64,000 bases of DNA from CAZFZT01 sp964523675 (GTDB lineage Bacteria > Planctomycetota > Phycisphaerae > Phycisphaerales > SM1A02), in assembly GCA_964523675.1 (NCBI GenBank), contig CAZFZT010000002.1:37375-101374 (forward strand), written 5' to 3'. The translations under genes and the position numbers were made by a program. Below the pieces are notes generated by a model. It did no database searches. It worked only from the letters and a program-made list of their open reading frames with translations, and was not told the origin of the DNA. Positions 50,075 to 59,155 of the stretch are shown piece after piece; the stretch's first letter is position 1, and the number at the start of each line of letters is the position of its first letter.

Positions 50075-50508
50075 TGGGATTGAGTCGCGACATTCGCAGA
50101 TGCGCGCTTCAAGCGATGTATCAGTTCGATGCAGGTGCAGCGGAATCGCTTGATGACGTGCGAGCTTCACTTGCGGAATCGCCGGGCAACGAAGAAGCGC
50201 ATCAGCGCGGCTTTGATCTCGCGCAAGCCGCATGGGAAGCCCGGGCCGCCGCCGACGCCGATGTCGCGAAACTCACGCCGGATTGGCCCACGCATCGCCA
50301 GCCGATTATCGACCGCAGCATTCTGCGACTCGCGCATTACGAGATGACCAGCGGCACCACGCCGCCCAAAGTGGCGATCAACGAAGCGGTGGAACTGGCG
50401 CGAGAGTTTAGTACAGAGAAATCGCCGCTGTTTATCAACGGCGTGCTCGATAAAGTCATGAAATCCATGACCGTGACCGCGAAGGAACAGGGGATTGCTG
50501 GAGGATGA
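50074..50508 (+). CDS. nusB: Transcription antitermination factor NusB
   Basis: This 144-residue all-helical protein starts LSRDIRRCALQAMYQFDAG and has RPIIDRSILRLAHYEM-type and PPKVAINEAVELAREFSTEKS-type segments, with the ending FINGVLDKVMK, all classic NusB. It acts in rRNA antitermination with NusE. It overlaps ribH and is 64 bp from ftsY. Confidence 0.94.
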   Translation: MGLSRDIRRCALQAMYQFDAGAAESLDDVRASLAESPGNEEAHQRGFDLAQAAWEARAAADADVAKLTPDWPTHRQPIIDRSILRLAHYEMTSGTTPPKVAINEAVELAREFSTEKSPLFINGVLDKVMKSMTVTAKEQGIAGG

Positions 50509-50572
50509 GCGTTTCGCAGATGGAGCATGAATGCTCCGCTGTGCGTCGCGGCTCAACGATAAAGATCAATCC

Positions 50573-51532
50573 ATGGGACTCTTTCGCACCACAGTTCAGA
50601 AGATCAAGAAGGGCCTGACCCGAACGCGCGAAGCGTTCTCCGGCGGGCTGCGCGGCTTGCTGTTTGGCAAGTCGCTCAGTGAGGAACTGCTCGATGAGCT
50701 TGAAGCGCACTTGATCAAGGCCGACGTCGGCGTAAGAACATCGACGCAGATCGTCGAAGCGCTTCGGCGCGAATACCGCGCAGGCCGCGTGTCCAAAGGC
50801 GAGGACGCCATGGCGTTCCTCAAGAAGCAGCTCAAGGCAAAGTGGGCCGATGCGGATCGGCGACTTGCGATCACCGACACCAAGCCGGCCGTCATTCTCG
50901 TCGCCGGAATCAACGGCGCTGGAAAGACCACGAGCGTCGCAAAGATCGCCAAGTCACTGCGTGATGAAGGCCGCACGGTGCTGCTTGCCGCGGCCGATAC
51001 TTTCCGAGCGGGAGCGGTCGCACAACTGGAGATATGGGGTGAGCGGCTGGGTGTCGAGGTCGTGAAAGGCAAAGCCGGCGCGGATCCCGCAGCGGTTGTT
51101 TTTGATGCTGCCGACGCTGCTGTTGCGCGCAAGGTCGATGTGCTGCTCATCGACACCGCCGGCCGGCTGCACACGCAGGAGAACTTGATGCGGCAACTCG
51201 GCAAGATACGCAATGTTGTCGCGAAAAAGATTCCCGGCGCTCCGCATGAAGTGCTGCTCGTTCTCGACGCAACGAGCGGCCAGAACGCCATCAAGCAGGC
51301 GGAGATCTTCAAGAGTGCGATCGACGTGACGGGGATTTTTCTTGCGAAACTCGACGGCACCGCAAAGGGCGGCATCGTCCTCGCCATTCATGATGCCATC
51401 GGCATCCCCGTGAAACTCATTGGCGTGGGCGAAACGCCTGATGATGTCGAGCCCTTCGACCCGGAGGCGTTCATCGAAGGCATGTTCACACCAGCCGAAG
51501 CCGAAGCGGGTGTATCCTCGACATCATCGTAA
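50573..51532 (+). CDS. ftsY: Signal recognition particle receptor FtsY
   Basis: The ATG at 50573 (MGLFRTTVQKIKKGL) gives 319 residues. The N and G domains are complete: GINGAGKTTSVAKIA (P-loop), AADTFRAGAVAQLEIWG, LLIDTAGRLHTQENLM and FLAKLDGTAKGGIV. The acidic A domain of E. coli FtsY is absent, as in many bacteria. It targets SRP-bound ribosomes to the membrane. Confidence 0.95.
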   Translation: MGLFRTTVQKIKKGLTRTREAFSGGLRGLLFGKSLSEELLDELEAHLIKADVGVRTSTQIVEALRREYRAGRVSKGEDAMAFLKKQLKAKWADADRRLAITDTKPAVILVAGINGAGKTTSVAKIAKSLRDEGRTVLLAAADTFRAGAVAQLEIWGERLGVEVVKGKAGADPAAVVFDAADAAVARKVDVLLIDTAGRLHTQENLMRQLGKIRNVVAKKIPGAPHEVLLVLDATSGQNAIKQAEIFKSAIDVTGIFLAKLDGTAKGGIVLAIHDAIGIPVKLIGVGETPDDVEPFDPEAFIEGMFTPAEAEAGVSSTSS

Positions 51533-52091
51533 TCCAGCGTGTTCGGGGAGGCGCTGTTGCGCTCGATGAGTGTCCCGCGGCAGGCGCGGCCTGTGCGAGC
51601 AGTGTGCGTATCCAATCGGCGTCGGCCCCGTCTGCACCGAATGCAGCGCAGCGATCACGACGAGCCGCGCACGATAGTAAGCGGTGTGTTCACGCAACTC
51701 GACACCATCGCTTCCTGGCGTGCGCGGCTCACTTGCCTGCCGATGGCGTCGATGAGCGCGATGGTCAATTGCCCGCCGAGGTGCTCGCGGAATTCGTCCA
51801 GGCCCAGGCCCGGCATGGTTGCGACACGTCCCTTTCTGTGTCTTCTGATAGTGGCACCTGCCGTGGGAACTGTGCGCCAAGGTCGGATTTCACTGCGCGA
51901 TCGGCGATCTTCAGTTGGTGAATAGTGAAAATCAGCCGCTGATTCTCACTATTTCCCCGCTCATCGCCCAGAATCGGCGATTGATGACCGCTGTTTGCGC
52001 GCTAAACGGCGCTGTGGACGGGCTGAGTTCAGCCGATCTCACACGGGGTTTTCATGATGCGGCGCGATGCGTCGGCCGTATGATGGGCGGC
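51533..52091. other. Long gap between ftsY and pyrC with a possible gene remnant
   Basis: No credible full gene was seen. The minus-strand reading 51655-51816 (53 codons) contains LDEFREHLGGQLTIALIDAIG with coding-like codon use. A shifted frame continues in similar style toward 51560 (GADGADADWIRTLL), suggesting a frameshifted remnant. It was not recognised with confidence. The plus-strand frame from 51915 only extends pyrC. Confidence 0.4.
51655..51816 (-). pseudogene. Possible decayed minus-strand gene fragment
   Basis: The short frame from ATG 51816 reads MPGLGLDEFREHLGG and has a regular codon pattern, but it stops after 53 residues. Neighbouring frames look coding-like on both sides. 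It could be a degraded gene or a chance frame; the family is unknown. Confidence 0.25.
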
Positions 52092-53513
52092 ATGTCGGAG
52101 CAGGCAGCGATACTGATCAGAGGTGGGCGGGTGATTGATCCTGCGCGCGGTGTGGATGCGACGGGGGATGTGTTGATTGTTGATGGCCGCTTGGTGGCGA
52201 TTGAATTCAAGCACGGGGCGATTCGCACAGGTGAGACGCCTGTGCGATCGGTTGTGATTGATGCGCAAGGATTGCTTGTGTGCCCGGGCCTGATCGACCC
52301 GCACGTGCACCTGCGCGAGCCGGATGAAACTGGAGCCCACGGGGAGACGATTGCAAGCGGCGCGGCATCGGCCGTTAGCGGCGGGTTCACGACGGTGTGC
52401 TGCATGCCCAACACGCGCCCGCCGCTTGATTCGCAGGAACAAGAGCGTCTTGTTCACGAACGCGCCGCTCGGGCGGACCTGGCCCGCGTGTTTGTGGTCG
52501 CATGTGCAACGAAGGGACGGCAGGGGCGAGAACTTTCGGATGTTCTTCGGCAATCGGCAATCGGCAGTGGGCAATCACAGAGCGCAGGCCCCGTCGGCTT
52601 CTCCGACGATGGCGACGTTGTTGCTGATGCCGGCGTGATGTATGAGGCGCTGCGCGCATGCAAAGCCGCAGACCGCTGCTTTATGCAGCACTGCCAGGAG
52701 CCGTCGCTGACGCGCGGGGCGTCGATGAACGCCGGGCCGGTCGCGGAGCGGTTGGGACAGATCGGCTGGCCGAAGGTTGCTGAGGAACTCATCATTGAAC
52801 GCGACATTCGGCTCAATCGCGAAATTGGCGCGCACTACCACGCGCAGCATGTTTCGAGCGGTGAGTCGGCCGCGATCATTCGGCGCGCCCGCACCGATGG
52901 ACAGCCCATCACCGGCGAGGTGAGTCCGCATCATTTGCTGTTGACGGAGGAGGACGTGGAGCGGGCGTGGAGCGATGAATCGATGGCGCCACGGCAGAGC
53001 CGTGGCCTAGCGGCTGCGATGTTCAAGATGAACCCGCCGCTGCGCACGCGCCACGACATCGAGATGCTCAAAGCGGCGGTTGCCGACGGCACGATCACAG
53101 TCCTGGGTACGGACCACGCGCCGCATCCGCTCGCCAGCAAATCGGTCGAGTTCGCCAACGCTTCCTTCGGCATTGTGGGCCTTGACTGCGCGCTGCCGCT
53201 TTACGTGAAGGCGTTGATTGAAGACGGCGTGATCGACTGGCCGCGCATGATTGCGATGATGACGATCGAGCCGGCCCGGCTGTGCGGACTTGATGCGATG
53301 GGGCTTGGTTCGCTTCAGGTCGGCGGCCCGGCGGACGTGACGCTGATTGATCCGGTTGAAGTGTGGCAGATCGATGTGAATGAGTTCAAGTCGGCGGCGC
53401 GGAACTGCCCGTTCGACGGCTGGCGCGTGCGCGGCAGGGCGGTGGCGACGATCGTTGGCGGGCAGATCAAGATGACGCGATTGAACGAGCGGAAGTCAGT
53501 CGCTGCGCAGTAA
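52092..53513 (+). CDS. pyrC: Dihydroorotase
   Basis: The ATG at 52092 (MSEQAAILIRGG) gives 473 residues; ATGs at 52080 and 52083 are equally possible. DPHVHLREPDETGAHGETI holds the first metal ligands, GFTTVCCMPNTRPPLD is the class I signature, VSPHHLLLTEED gives a metal His and VLGTDHAPHPL the catalytic Asp. It closes the dihydroorotate ring in pyrimidine synthesis. Two short repeats are translated within it: one after the N-terminal beta domain (IRTGETPVR) and one before VGFSDDGD (RQSAIGSGQSQS). pyrB is not adjacent. Confidence 0.93.
   Translation: MSEQAAILIRGGRVIDPARGVDATGDVLIVDGRLVAIEFKHGAIRTGETPVRSVVIDAQGLLVCPGLIDPHVHLREPDETGAHGETIASGAASAVSGGFTTVCCMPNTRPPLDSQEQERLVHERAARADLARVFVVACATKGRQGRELSDVLRQSAIGSGQSQSAGPVGFSDDGDVVADAGVMYEALRACKAADRCFMQHCQEPSLTRGASMNAGPVAERLGQIGWPKVAEELIIERDIRLNREIGAHYHAQHVSSGESAAIIRRARTDGQPITGEVSPHHLLLTEEDVERAWSDESMAPRQSRGLAAAMFKMNPPLRTRHDIEMLKAAVADGTITVLGTDHAPHPLASKSVEFANASFGIVGLDCALPLYVKALIEDGVIDWPRMIAMMTIEPARLCGLDAMGLGSLQVGGPADVTLIDPVEVWQIDVNEFKSAARNCPFDGWRVRGRAVATIVGGQIKMTRLNERKSVAAQ
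52220..52243. repeat. CAGGTGAGACGCCTG palindrome in pyrC
   Basis: This 24-bp block centred on CAGGTGAGACGCCTG is identical at 22 of 24 bases to 42766-42789 in hemA. With flanking bases (CGATTCGCA ... TGCGATCG) it forms a longer palindrome. It is translated as IRTGETPVR in the N-terminal part of dihydroorotase. Confidence 0.7.
52547..52576. repeat. GGCAATCGGCAGTGGGCAATC element in pyrC
   Basis: Two TCGGCAA units and TCGGCAGTGGGCAATC occur in tandem. The 17-mer ATCGGCAGTGGGCAATC (52560-52576) recurs as its exact reverse complement at 53643-53659, upstream of sucC. It is in frame and adds about 10 residues (RQSAIGSGQSQS) before the conserved FSDDGD segment. Confidence 0.7.
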
Positions 53514-53539
53514 CTGTTCATACGGCAATCGTCTTGGGA

Positions 53540-53659
53540 GTACTGAGTGCCGAGTGCCGAGTACGGAGTATTGAGGAAAGCAAGCACCCGGTACTCGGAT
53601 TTCGCTCATCGCCGCTCCCGGTACGCAGCGAAACCAATGGCCGATTGCCCACTGCCGAT
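53540..53659. repeat. Composite small repeats between pyrC and sucC
   Basis: GAGTGCCGAGTAC (53552-53564) faces CCGGTACTCGG (53588-53598), giving a short stem related to the 35914 element. It is followed by the reverse complement of the pyrC 17-mer (53643-53659). Together they fill most of the 168-bp gap upstream of sucC. Confidence 0.6.
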
Positions 53660-53681
53660 CAGATTTGCTATTCTCTCCGCC

Positions 53682-54881
53682 ATGAAAGTTCACGAATATC
53701 AGGCCCGCGAGTTGCTTGCCGATGCCGGCGTCCCTGTGCCGCCCGGCGCGATGGTTCAATCGGTCGATGAAGCCGAGCAGAAGGCGAAGGAGATCTTGGG
53801 CAGCGGCGCGTCGATCGTTGTCGTCAAAGCCCAGGTCCATGCCGGCGGTCGTGGCAAAGCGGGATTCGTCAAGGTGGTGAAGAGCGCGAGCGAGGTCCGT
53901 GAAGCGGCAAAGTTCATGCTGTCGAATCGTATGATTTCGCCACAGACGCCTCCTGAAGGGCTGGAGGTGAAGCGGCTGCTCGTCGCGGCCGGTGTCGATA
54001 TTGCGAAGGAGTTTTACCTTGCGATCACGACCGACCGGGCCAACAACACGAACACGATGATCGCCTCGGCGGAGGGTGGCGTTGAGATCGAGGCGGTGGC
54101 GGAGAAGAATCCGGAGGCGATCCTCAAGACGCCGCTGCATCCGCTGCTGGGTCTTCAGCCGTGGCAGGCGCGCGAACTGGCGTTTCGTCTTGGCTTCAAG
54201 GGCAAGCAGGTGAATCAGGCGGTGAACATTATGCTGCGGTTGTCGAAGTTGTTCCTTGCGAGCGATGCGTCGCTTGCTGAAATCAATCCGCTGATCGTGA
54301 CGCCGCCTGACGAGAAGAATCCCGACGGGCAGGTGCTCGCCATCGATGCAAAGTTCAACTTCGATGACAATGCGCTCTTTCGGCAGAAGAAGATTGCAAG
54401 CATGTTCGATCCGACGGAGGAGAATCCCGCGGAACTGCGGGCGAACAAGTTCGGGCTTTCGTATGTCGCGCTTGATGGCAACATCGGCTGCCTCGTCAAC
54501 GGCGCGGGCCTGGCGATGTCCACGATGGACATCATCAAGTTGCACGGCGGTGAACCGGCGAACTTCCTCGATGTGGGTGGAAGCGCATCGGAGGAAGCTG
54601 TGACCGAAGCGTTTCGGATCATTCTTTCGGATGATGCTGTCAAGGGCGTGCTCGTGAACATCTTCGGCGGGATCATGCAGTGCGATAAGATCGCTCGAGC
54701 GATTGTTTCATCCGCAAAGGAAGTCGGCTTCAAGGTGCCGCTGGTCGTGCGGCTGGAAGGGACGAATGTTGACGCGGCGCGGAAGATCCTTGATGCGGCT
54801 CGGAGTGAGATCCCAACGATGCAGTCGGCTGGCGATCTGACGGATGCAGCGCAGAAAGTGTCGCAAGCGGTTGCGGCGTAA
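53682..54881 (+). CDS. sucC: Succinate-CoA ligase beta subunit
   Basis: The ATG at 53682 (MKVHEYQARELLADAGVPVP) gives 399 residues, the normal SucC length. The ATP-grasp part has VVKAQVHAGGRGKAG. The C-terminal CoA-ligase part has GCLVNGAGLAMSTMDIIK, ANFLDVGGSASEEAV and VNIFGGIMQCD. It performs the substrate-level phosphorylation step of the TCA cycle with SucD. sucD, usually next, is not present here; the next gene is a lipoprotein. No Shine-Dalgarno sequence precedes the ATG. Confidence 0.95.
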   Translation: MKVHEYQARELLADAGVPVPPGAMVQSVDEAEQKAKEILGSGASIVVVKAQVHAGGRGKAGFVKVVKSASEVREAAKFMLSNRMISPQTPPEGLEVKRLLVAAGVDIAKEFYLAITTDRANNTNTMIASAEGGVEIEAVAEKNPEAILKTPLHPLLGLQPWQARELAFRLGFKGKQVNQAVNIMLRLSKLFLASDASLAEINPLIVTPPDEKNPDGQVLAIDAKFNFDDNALFRQKKIASMFDPTEENPAELRANKFGLSYVALDGNIGCLVNGAGLAMSTMDIIKLHGGEPANFLDVGGSASEEAVTEAFRIILSDDAVKGVLVNIFGGIMQCDKIARAIVSSAKEVGFKVPLVVRLEGTNVDAARKILDAARSEIPTMQSAGDLTDAAQKVSQAVAA

Positions 54882-54940
54882 TGGATTGATCGGTTTCACT
54901 GATGCTCGGCCATGCGATCGGTCCGGGTAGAATCGCGCCC

Positions 54941-56020
54941 ATGATTCATCCCGTGATCATCGGATTGATTCTCTTGCTCGGCAGCTTGCTGCCGATGTCG
55001 GGTTGCCATGAGCCGGCGCCAGCGCCGCCTCCACACGTGATTGACCGATCGCCGACGCAGCAGAACGGGGGCGACAATGACTCGGCAACGAATCAGAGAG
55101 CGCACTCCCTTGTGCCGAAGACCGGTCAGCATGGCCTGTTGGTTCGCTGCGGTGGGGCGCCCGGACCTGCGCATGATCCGGTGCGCGTCGCCAATGAACT
55201 TCGTCGCGATCCAAACGGCTTCTTCAATCGTCATGCAGAGCGGGCGCTGCGATTGCACGAGATCACCGGCAACGCTCGGATCGTCTTTCATATGATCAAC
55301 GGCTGGGATTACAAGGGCATGACGCGCTCGGCGGCTGTGCTCGGCGCGATGCCGCCCGAGCGACGGCGTGCGTTTGAAGCGATGGTCAAGCGCCTCAATG
55401 AAGCGGGTGTGACGGTGGGGGTGTACACCTCGAGCAAAGTGCCGCAGGTGACCGATTCGGTGATGGTGGACGATGTCGAGCCGATCGAACTTTTTGATTA
55501 CGACAACCCGCGCCATCGCAAGGTGATGATTGACGGGATCATCGAGCCGCTGATCGAGATCGGCGTCAAGGAGATCTGGTTCGACGCTTCATCAGGGACA
55601 TCAGTACGAGATGAGTTCGCGCGTCTGGCGGAGGAGTTTCGGGGGAGAGCGTACATCGTGATGGAGGCCGTGCCGCGCGTTCCGGATACCGACGGTGAGA
55701 TTGACCTGGCAACAGCGCGGCGGATTGCGAGCACCTGTCTCGATCGGTTTATCTACAACTCCAACGATCTGCGAGGTGACCACTGGCTGCCGTTGCCGAA
55801 GGAGACGGAGATCATCGCCATCATCAGCGGCCATCAGAATCGAGACGATGAAGTACCGGAGAAGGGGCCAGAGCGCAAGCGCTACCTTGCGGAGCAGATC
55901 ACGAAACGGCTGCAACAGGGGTTCACGATCTTCCTGATGGACGAATCGTTGGATGCGGAATTTCTGGCTCTGGTGCAGGCGTGGAAATCGCGAAACGAGC
56001 GGCAGAGTAAGCCGCAGTAA
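54941..56020 (+). CDS. Lipoprotein of unknown function, possible glycosidase-like fold
   Basis: The ATG at 54941 gives 359 residues with a lipoprotein signal (MIHPVIIGLILLLGSLLPMSGC, cut before the last Cys). After a Pro-rich and polar linker, a single domain starts near residue 75. The segments GVTVGVYTSSKVPQ, DGIIEPLIEIGVKEIWFDAS and YIVMEAVPRVPDTD alternate strands ending in acidic residues with helices, as in TIM-barrel proteins of the uncharacterised glycosidase-like kind. No family is assigned with confidence. It is downstream of sucC and convergent with the flippase. Confidence 0.7.
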   Translation: MIHPVIIGLILLLGSLLPMSGCHEPAPAPPPHVIDRSPTQQNGGDNDSATNQRAHSLVPKTGQHGLLVRCGGAPGPAHDPVRVANELRRDPNGFFNRHAERALRLHEITGNARIVFHMINGWDYKGMTRSAAVLGAMPPERRRAFEAMVKRLNEAGVTVGVYTSSKVPQVTDSVMVDDVEPIELFDYDNPRHRKVMIDGIIEPLIEIGVKEIWFDASSGTSVRDEFARLAEEFRGRAYIVMEAVPRVPDTDGEIDLATARRIASTCLDRFIYNSNDLRGDHWLPLPKETEIIAIISGHQNRDDEVPEKGPERKRYLAEQITKRLQQGFTIFLMDESLDAEFLALVQAWKSRNERQSKPQ

Positions 56021-56040
56021 TCTTTGCTGAGTCGTTCAAC

Positions 56041-57617
56041 CTACAGCCCTGCGGCAACGCGGCGGCTCATGCCGAGGCGGCGGGCCAGTACGCCGATGAG
56101 CCGTTCGCGTTCGGCTGGTGCAAGAACGTAGAGCCAGCACATTGAGGCGTGAATCGCTGCGAAGAGCGCGAGCGAGATGAGCAGAGCAACGATCGAATCC
56201 TCTCGGTCAAGCAGATACGGCAGCCAGAGGGCGGCGCTTGCTATTCCTGCTGCAATGGCTGGGCGCGCGACCGGCCCGATGATATCAATCACTCTCATGT
56301 TCAAGCACTGCGCTGCGATGCGCGGCACCCACACGAAGTTGACAAGGAACCCTGTCATGCTGAATGCCCACGCAGCGCCTTGATAACGCGATGAGCCGGG
56401 AAGGAACAGGATCAAGGCGATTGCAAGCAAGGGGTTGAGTATGCCGCCGATGATGACCGCCGGGCCGTATGCGCGGACATGGCCTGCCCCGTAGAGNNNN
56501 NNNNNNCGCGCAGCATCATGCCGAGCACGAGTACCTTTGCGATGAGAACAGCAGCGGGGATGACAGAGGGATCCTCAACGGCGCGGGGAATCCACCCGAT
56601 CCACACATTGATGATGGGACCAGCGAGGATCAAAACGACAAGTGCTGCGGGAACGGCAATGGACGCCTGGAGCCGGGTGGTGTAACCGACCAATTGTGGA
56701 ACCGTCATGCGGCTCTCTTGTGATGAAAGCCGCGCAGAGACAACTTCGACGCCATCAGTGGAGCCAAACGCAGCAATTCGCACATAACTTGAAAATCGGA
56801 CGCCGATGCCGAACATCGAGTTGCCGACGACGCCGAAGAAGAGGTTCATGATGAACTGTGCGAGCCGGATGTGAAGACCGCCGATCGTTACGACGGCGGT
56901 GTTCCAGCCCATGGTGGGCAGCATCTTTCGCACTTCCGCCATGCTGATGCGCGAGAAGTCGGGCACCATGCGACGGTCGAGCACCATGATGAGGCCGACA
57001 GCGAAGAGCAGCACCGCAATGCCGGTTCCGGACGAGAGCCACGCATACGCGACGATACCCTCAGCGGGATCCCGCATTCCCAGGAGCACGAACAGGATCA
57101 CCGCAGCTATGAAATCAGTCGCCCGGTCGAGCACGATCCACAAGTTGTAGAGGATCATTCGCTCGGAGATCTGGTACATGTTGAACGCTGGTCCAAGCAG
57201 CACAATGAGGGTGGAATACAGACCCTTCGCGATGACGAGCCACTGGGCTGCGTGGAACAACTCCACGGGTACCTTCAGAATCGGCAGTATGGAATACACA
57301 ATCGTGAATAGGACGATCGTGATGAGCGCGAGGGTTCCGGAGATGAGCGCGGCGGAGTTGTAGGCGTCCTGAAATGCGTCGGAGTCGCCCGAGTGATAGA
57401 CGGTTCCGAGTTCGCGCTTCATGCTGGCACGGACAATGCCGCGGCACATTTCGGCAAGGCCCATGGTGGAGCCGAGGAGCGCGATGAGGCCATAGCCCTC
57501 GTGGCCCAGCCCGAGGAGCATAACCGGCAGAAACGCGATGCCGATGATCAGCGTCGAGGCCAGCCGCGCATAATTCGCGCTCATGCGGATGGTGCCACGT
57601 TTGAGTTCAGAGGCCAT
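56041..57617 (-). CDS. Polysaccharide flippase (Wzx/MATE-like), interrupted by an assembly gap
   Basis: From ATG 57617 the protein has a dozen hydrophobic segments (for example STLIIGIAFLPVMLLGLG, ALITIVLFTIVYSILPIL, TDFIAAVILFVLLGM) with the layout of lipid-linked oligosaccharide flippases. The 10-N gap at 56497-56506 breaks the frame. Past it, another frame continues naturally (LYGAGHVRAYGPAVIIGG, then LLAIALILFLPG) to the stop at 56041, so one gene spans both parts and the gap length is wrong. The flippase would move glycan-lipid units for the neighbouring polymerase. Confidence 0.82.
56497..56506. other. Assembly gap of 10 Ns in the flippase gene
   Basis: The Ns separate two clean halves of one reading frame that are out of phase across the gap. 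The true missing length is therefore not 10 bp. Confidence 0.9.
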
Positions 57618-57691
57618 GGCCGTAGAAAGATTCGAGTGGCGCAGCGGAATTGGAGATAAAACGGCCGTGACATTGCCGGGCCGCACAGTGC

Positions 57692-59098
57692 TTAGACATG
57701 GTGTATGGCGCTCTGATGTGCAGATGAGTCATTCCATTCCTCTTCGTAATGCCCGTCTGCCTCACCTTCACCTTCGTAGAGTTCCGGAGGGGTGCCATAC
57801 ACTCTCTCCAATAGCTTGCCGAGCACGACCATACAGCCATAGGTTAATGTGGAGCCGAGGGCGAATAGCATCGCCATCACAGCGGTTTCGCCTCGAGGAA
57901 TGCCCAGGAGGTGTCCAAGTGTCGAACCCACCGCAAGCACGACGAACGGACTCCATGCATTGTGCCTCACAATCTCATCGAAGAAGCGGATGAGTAGTCC
58001 TCCCAAGATTGCGTAGACGATCAAGGCAAACCAGCCACCTTCTGCCGCTGCATGGCCGATGACTCCCGCACTGAGCGTGAGCCTGTCTCTGTTCACCCGA
58101 CTGACCGCGGCCATGTGAGGCAGCTGCTGGCTGAGCGGTTGGGGCTTTCCCGTCCAAATGGCCCGAGGGATGGGCAGGACCATGAAGTAGTAGACGGAAA
58201 ACAAGGGCCGTGATTCAAAGCGTCCCTGGCCGAAAGCCGGATACTGCTCGATCAACCACATGCTGATGGCGCCCGCGCCCTGTCCGGCAGCGAGTTGGTA
58301 CAGCCCGTCACTCAGGTCGCCGCGCTGCGCAATCGCAGTGATCTGCTCAAAGCCTGTGCGCCCTTTCTCCGTATTCGTTCGGGCGCTTGTGAACAAAGCA
58401 ACGACAATCACGGGGATGGCGGCGATCGCTGCAAACCGCGGCAGTACCCAACTTGGTCGCATGTAGCGGAAGTGGGAGTAGTACATCCCCCAAACCAAAG
58501 CGCCGCAAATGGCGATGAGCGGGCGTCGCCCGAAGCTGCCCGTTGTCACGATCACGAACACAGCCAGCACGATGACTCCCGCGCCTACAAGAACGATTGG
58601 GTTGAATAGACGAGGGGCCCATATCCAACCGACAATGCCACATGCAACTGCTCCGAAGGTGACGGAGAGAATTTGACCGATCTGGGGCGGAATTGGAACG
58701 AGTCCCAAACGCAAAAACCCAGCCATCGCGGTAGTTCCAACCGCGATCGTCCACAGCGCTGTCAAACTTGGCAGGGCGCGAGCGGTCGGCATCCTCGCCC
58801 CTAGCCCGCTTGCTATATATCCCTTGTGGTATGAGAGTAGAAACAGCGCAAGCATTAGTGTCGCCATGCCCCCATAGATGACGCTTGTCGATTCGAGTCG
58901 TTCCAGAGTGAACGCTCCGCGAGGCGCGCCAAGAATGATGTCAAGGGCCGCACCCGTCAACTGAAAGACGGTGAAACCCACGAGGATCACGTTCCGCAGG
59001 CTCAGCAGGTCATGTGTGCCGCGCCAATACTGCCAAAGGATCAATCCAGCGACGCCAAACGCAAGTGCGACCAGGTAGTAGGCGACGAGTAAAGACAT
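57692..59098 (-). CDS. O-antigen polymerase-like membrane protein
   Basis: This 468-residue protein has about 11-12 hydrophobic segments (LLVAYYLVALAFGVAGLILW, VILVGFTVFQLTGAALDIIL, LIVYAILGGLLIRFF). A large outside loop in the second half contains QYPAFGQGRFESRPLFSVYY and PIPRAIWTGKPQPLSQQLP, the arrangement of Wzy/O-antigen polymerases. A Glu-rich tail ends the protein. The family is poorly conserved, so the call rests on topology and on the flippase and glycosyltransferase neighbours. Confidence 0.72.
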   Translation of the reverse strand: MSLLVAYYLVALAFGVAGLILWQYWRGTHDLLSLRNVILVGFTVFQLTGAALDIILGAPRGAFTLERLESTSVIYGGMATLMLALFLLSYHKGYIASGLGARMPTARALPSLTALWTIAVGTTAMAGFLRLGLVPIPPQIGQILSVTFGAVACGIVGWIWAPRLFNPIVLVGAGVIVLAVFVIVTTGSFGRRPLIAICGALVWGMYYSHFRYMRPSWVLPRFAAIAAIPVIVVALFTSARTNTEKGRTGFEQITAIAQRGDLSDGLYQLAAGQGAGAISMWLIEQYPAFGQGRFESRPLFSVYYFMVLPIPRAIWTGKPQPLSQQLPHMAAVSRVNRDRLTLSAGVIGHAAAEGGWFALIVYAILGGLLIRFFDEIVRHNAWSPFVVLAVGSTLGHLLGIPRGETAVMAMLFALGSTLTYGCMVVLGKLLERVYGTPPELYEGEGEADGHYEEEWNDSSAHQSAIHHV

Positions 59099-59155
59099 GC
59101 ACGTTCAGTTCGTAAAAGCACTTGTTTGGGTTCGGAATAATGCGTATCGGCCGGA

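Noticed and set aside
53496..54545. A 349-codon minus-strand frame opposite sucC
   Set aside because: It is antisense to a highly conserved SucC and rich in His/Arg, the usual shadow pattern.
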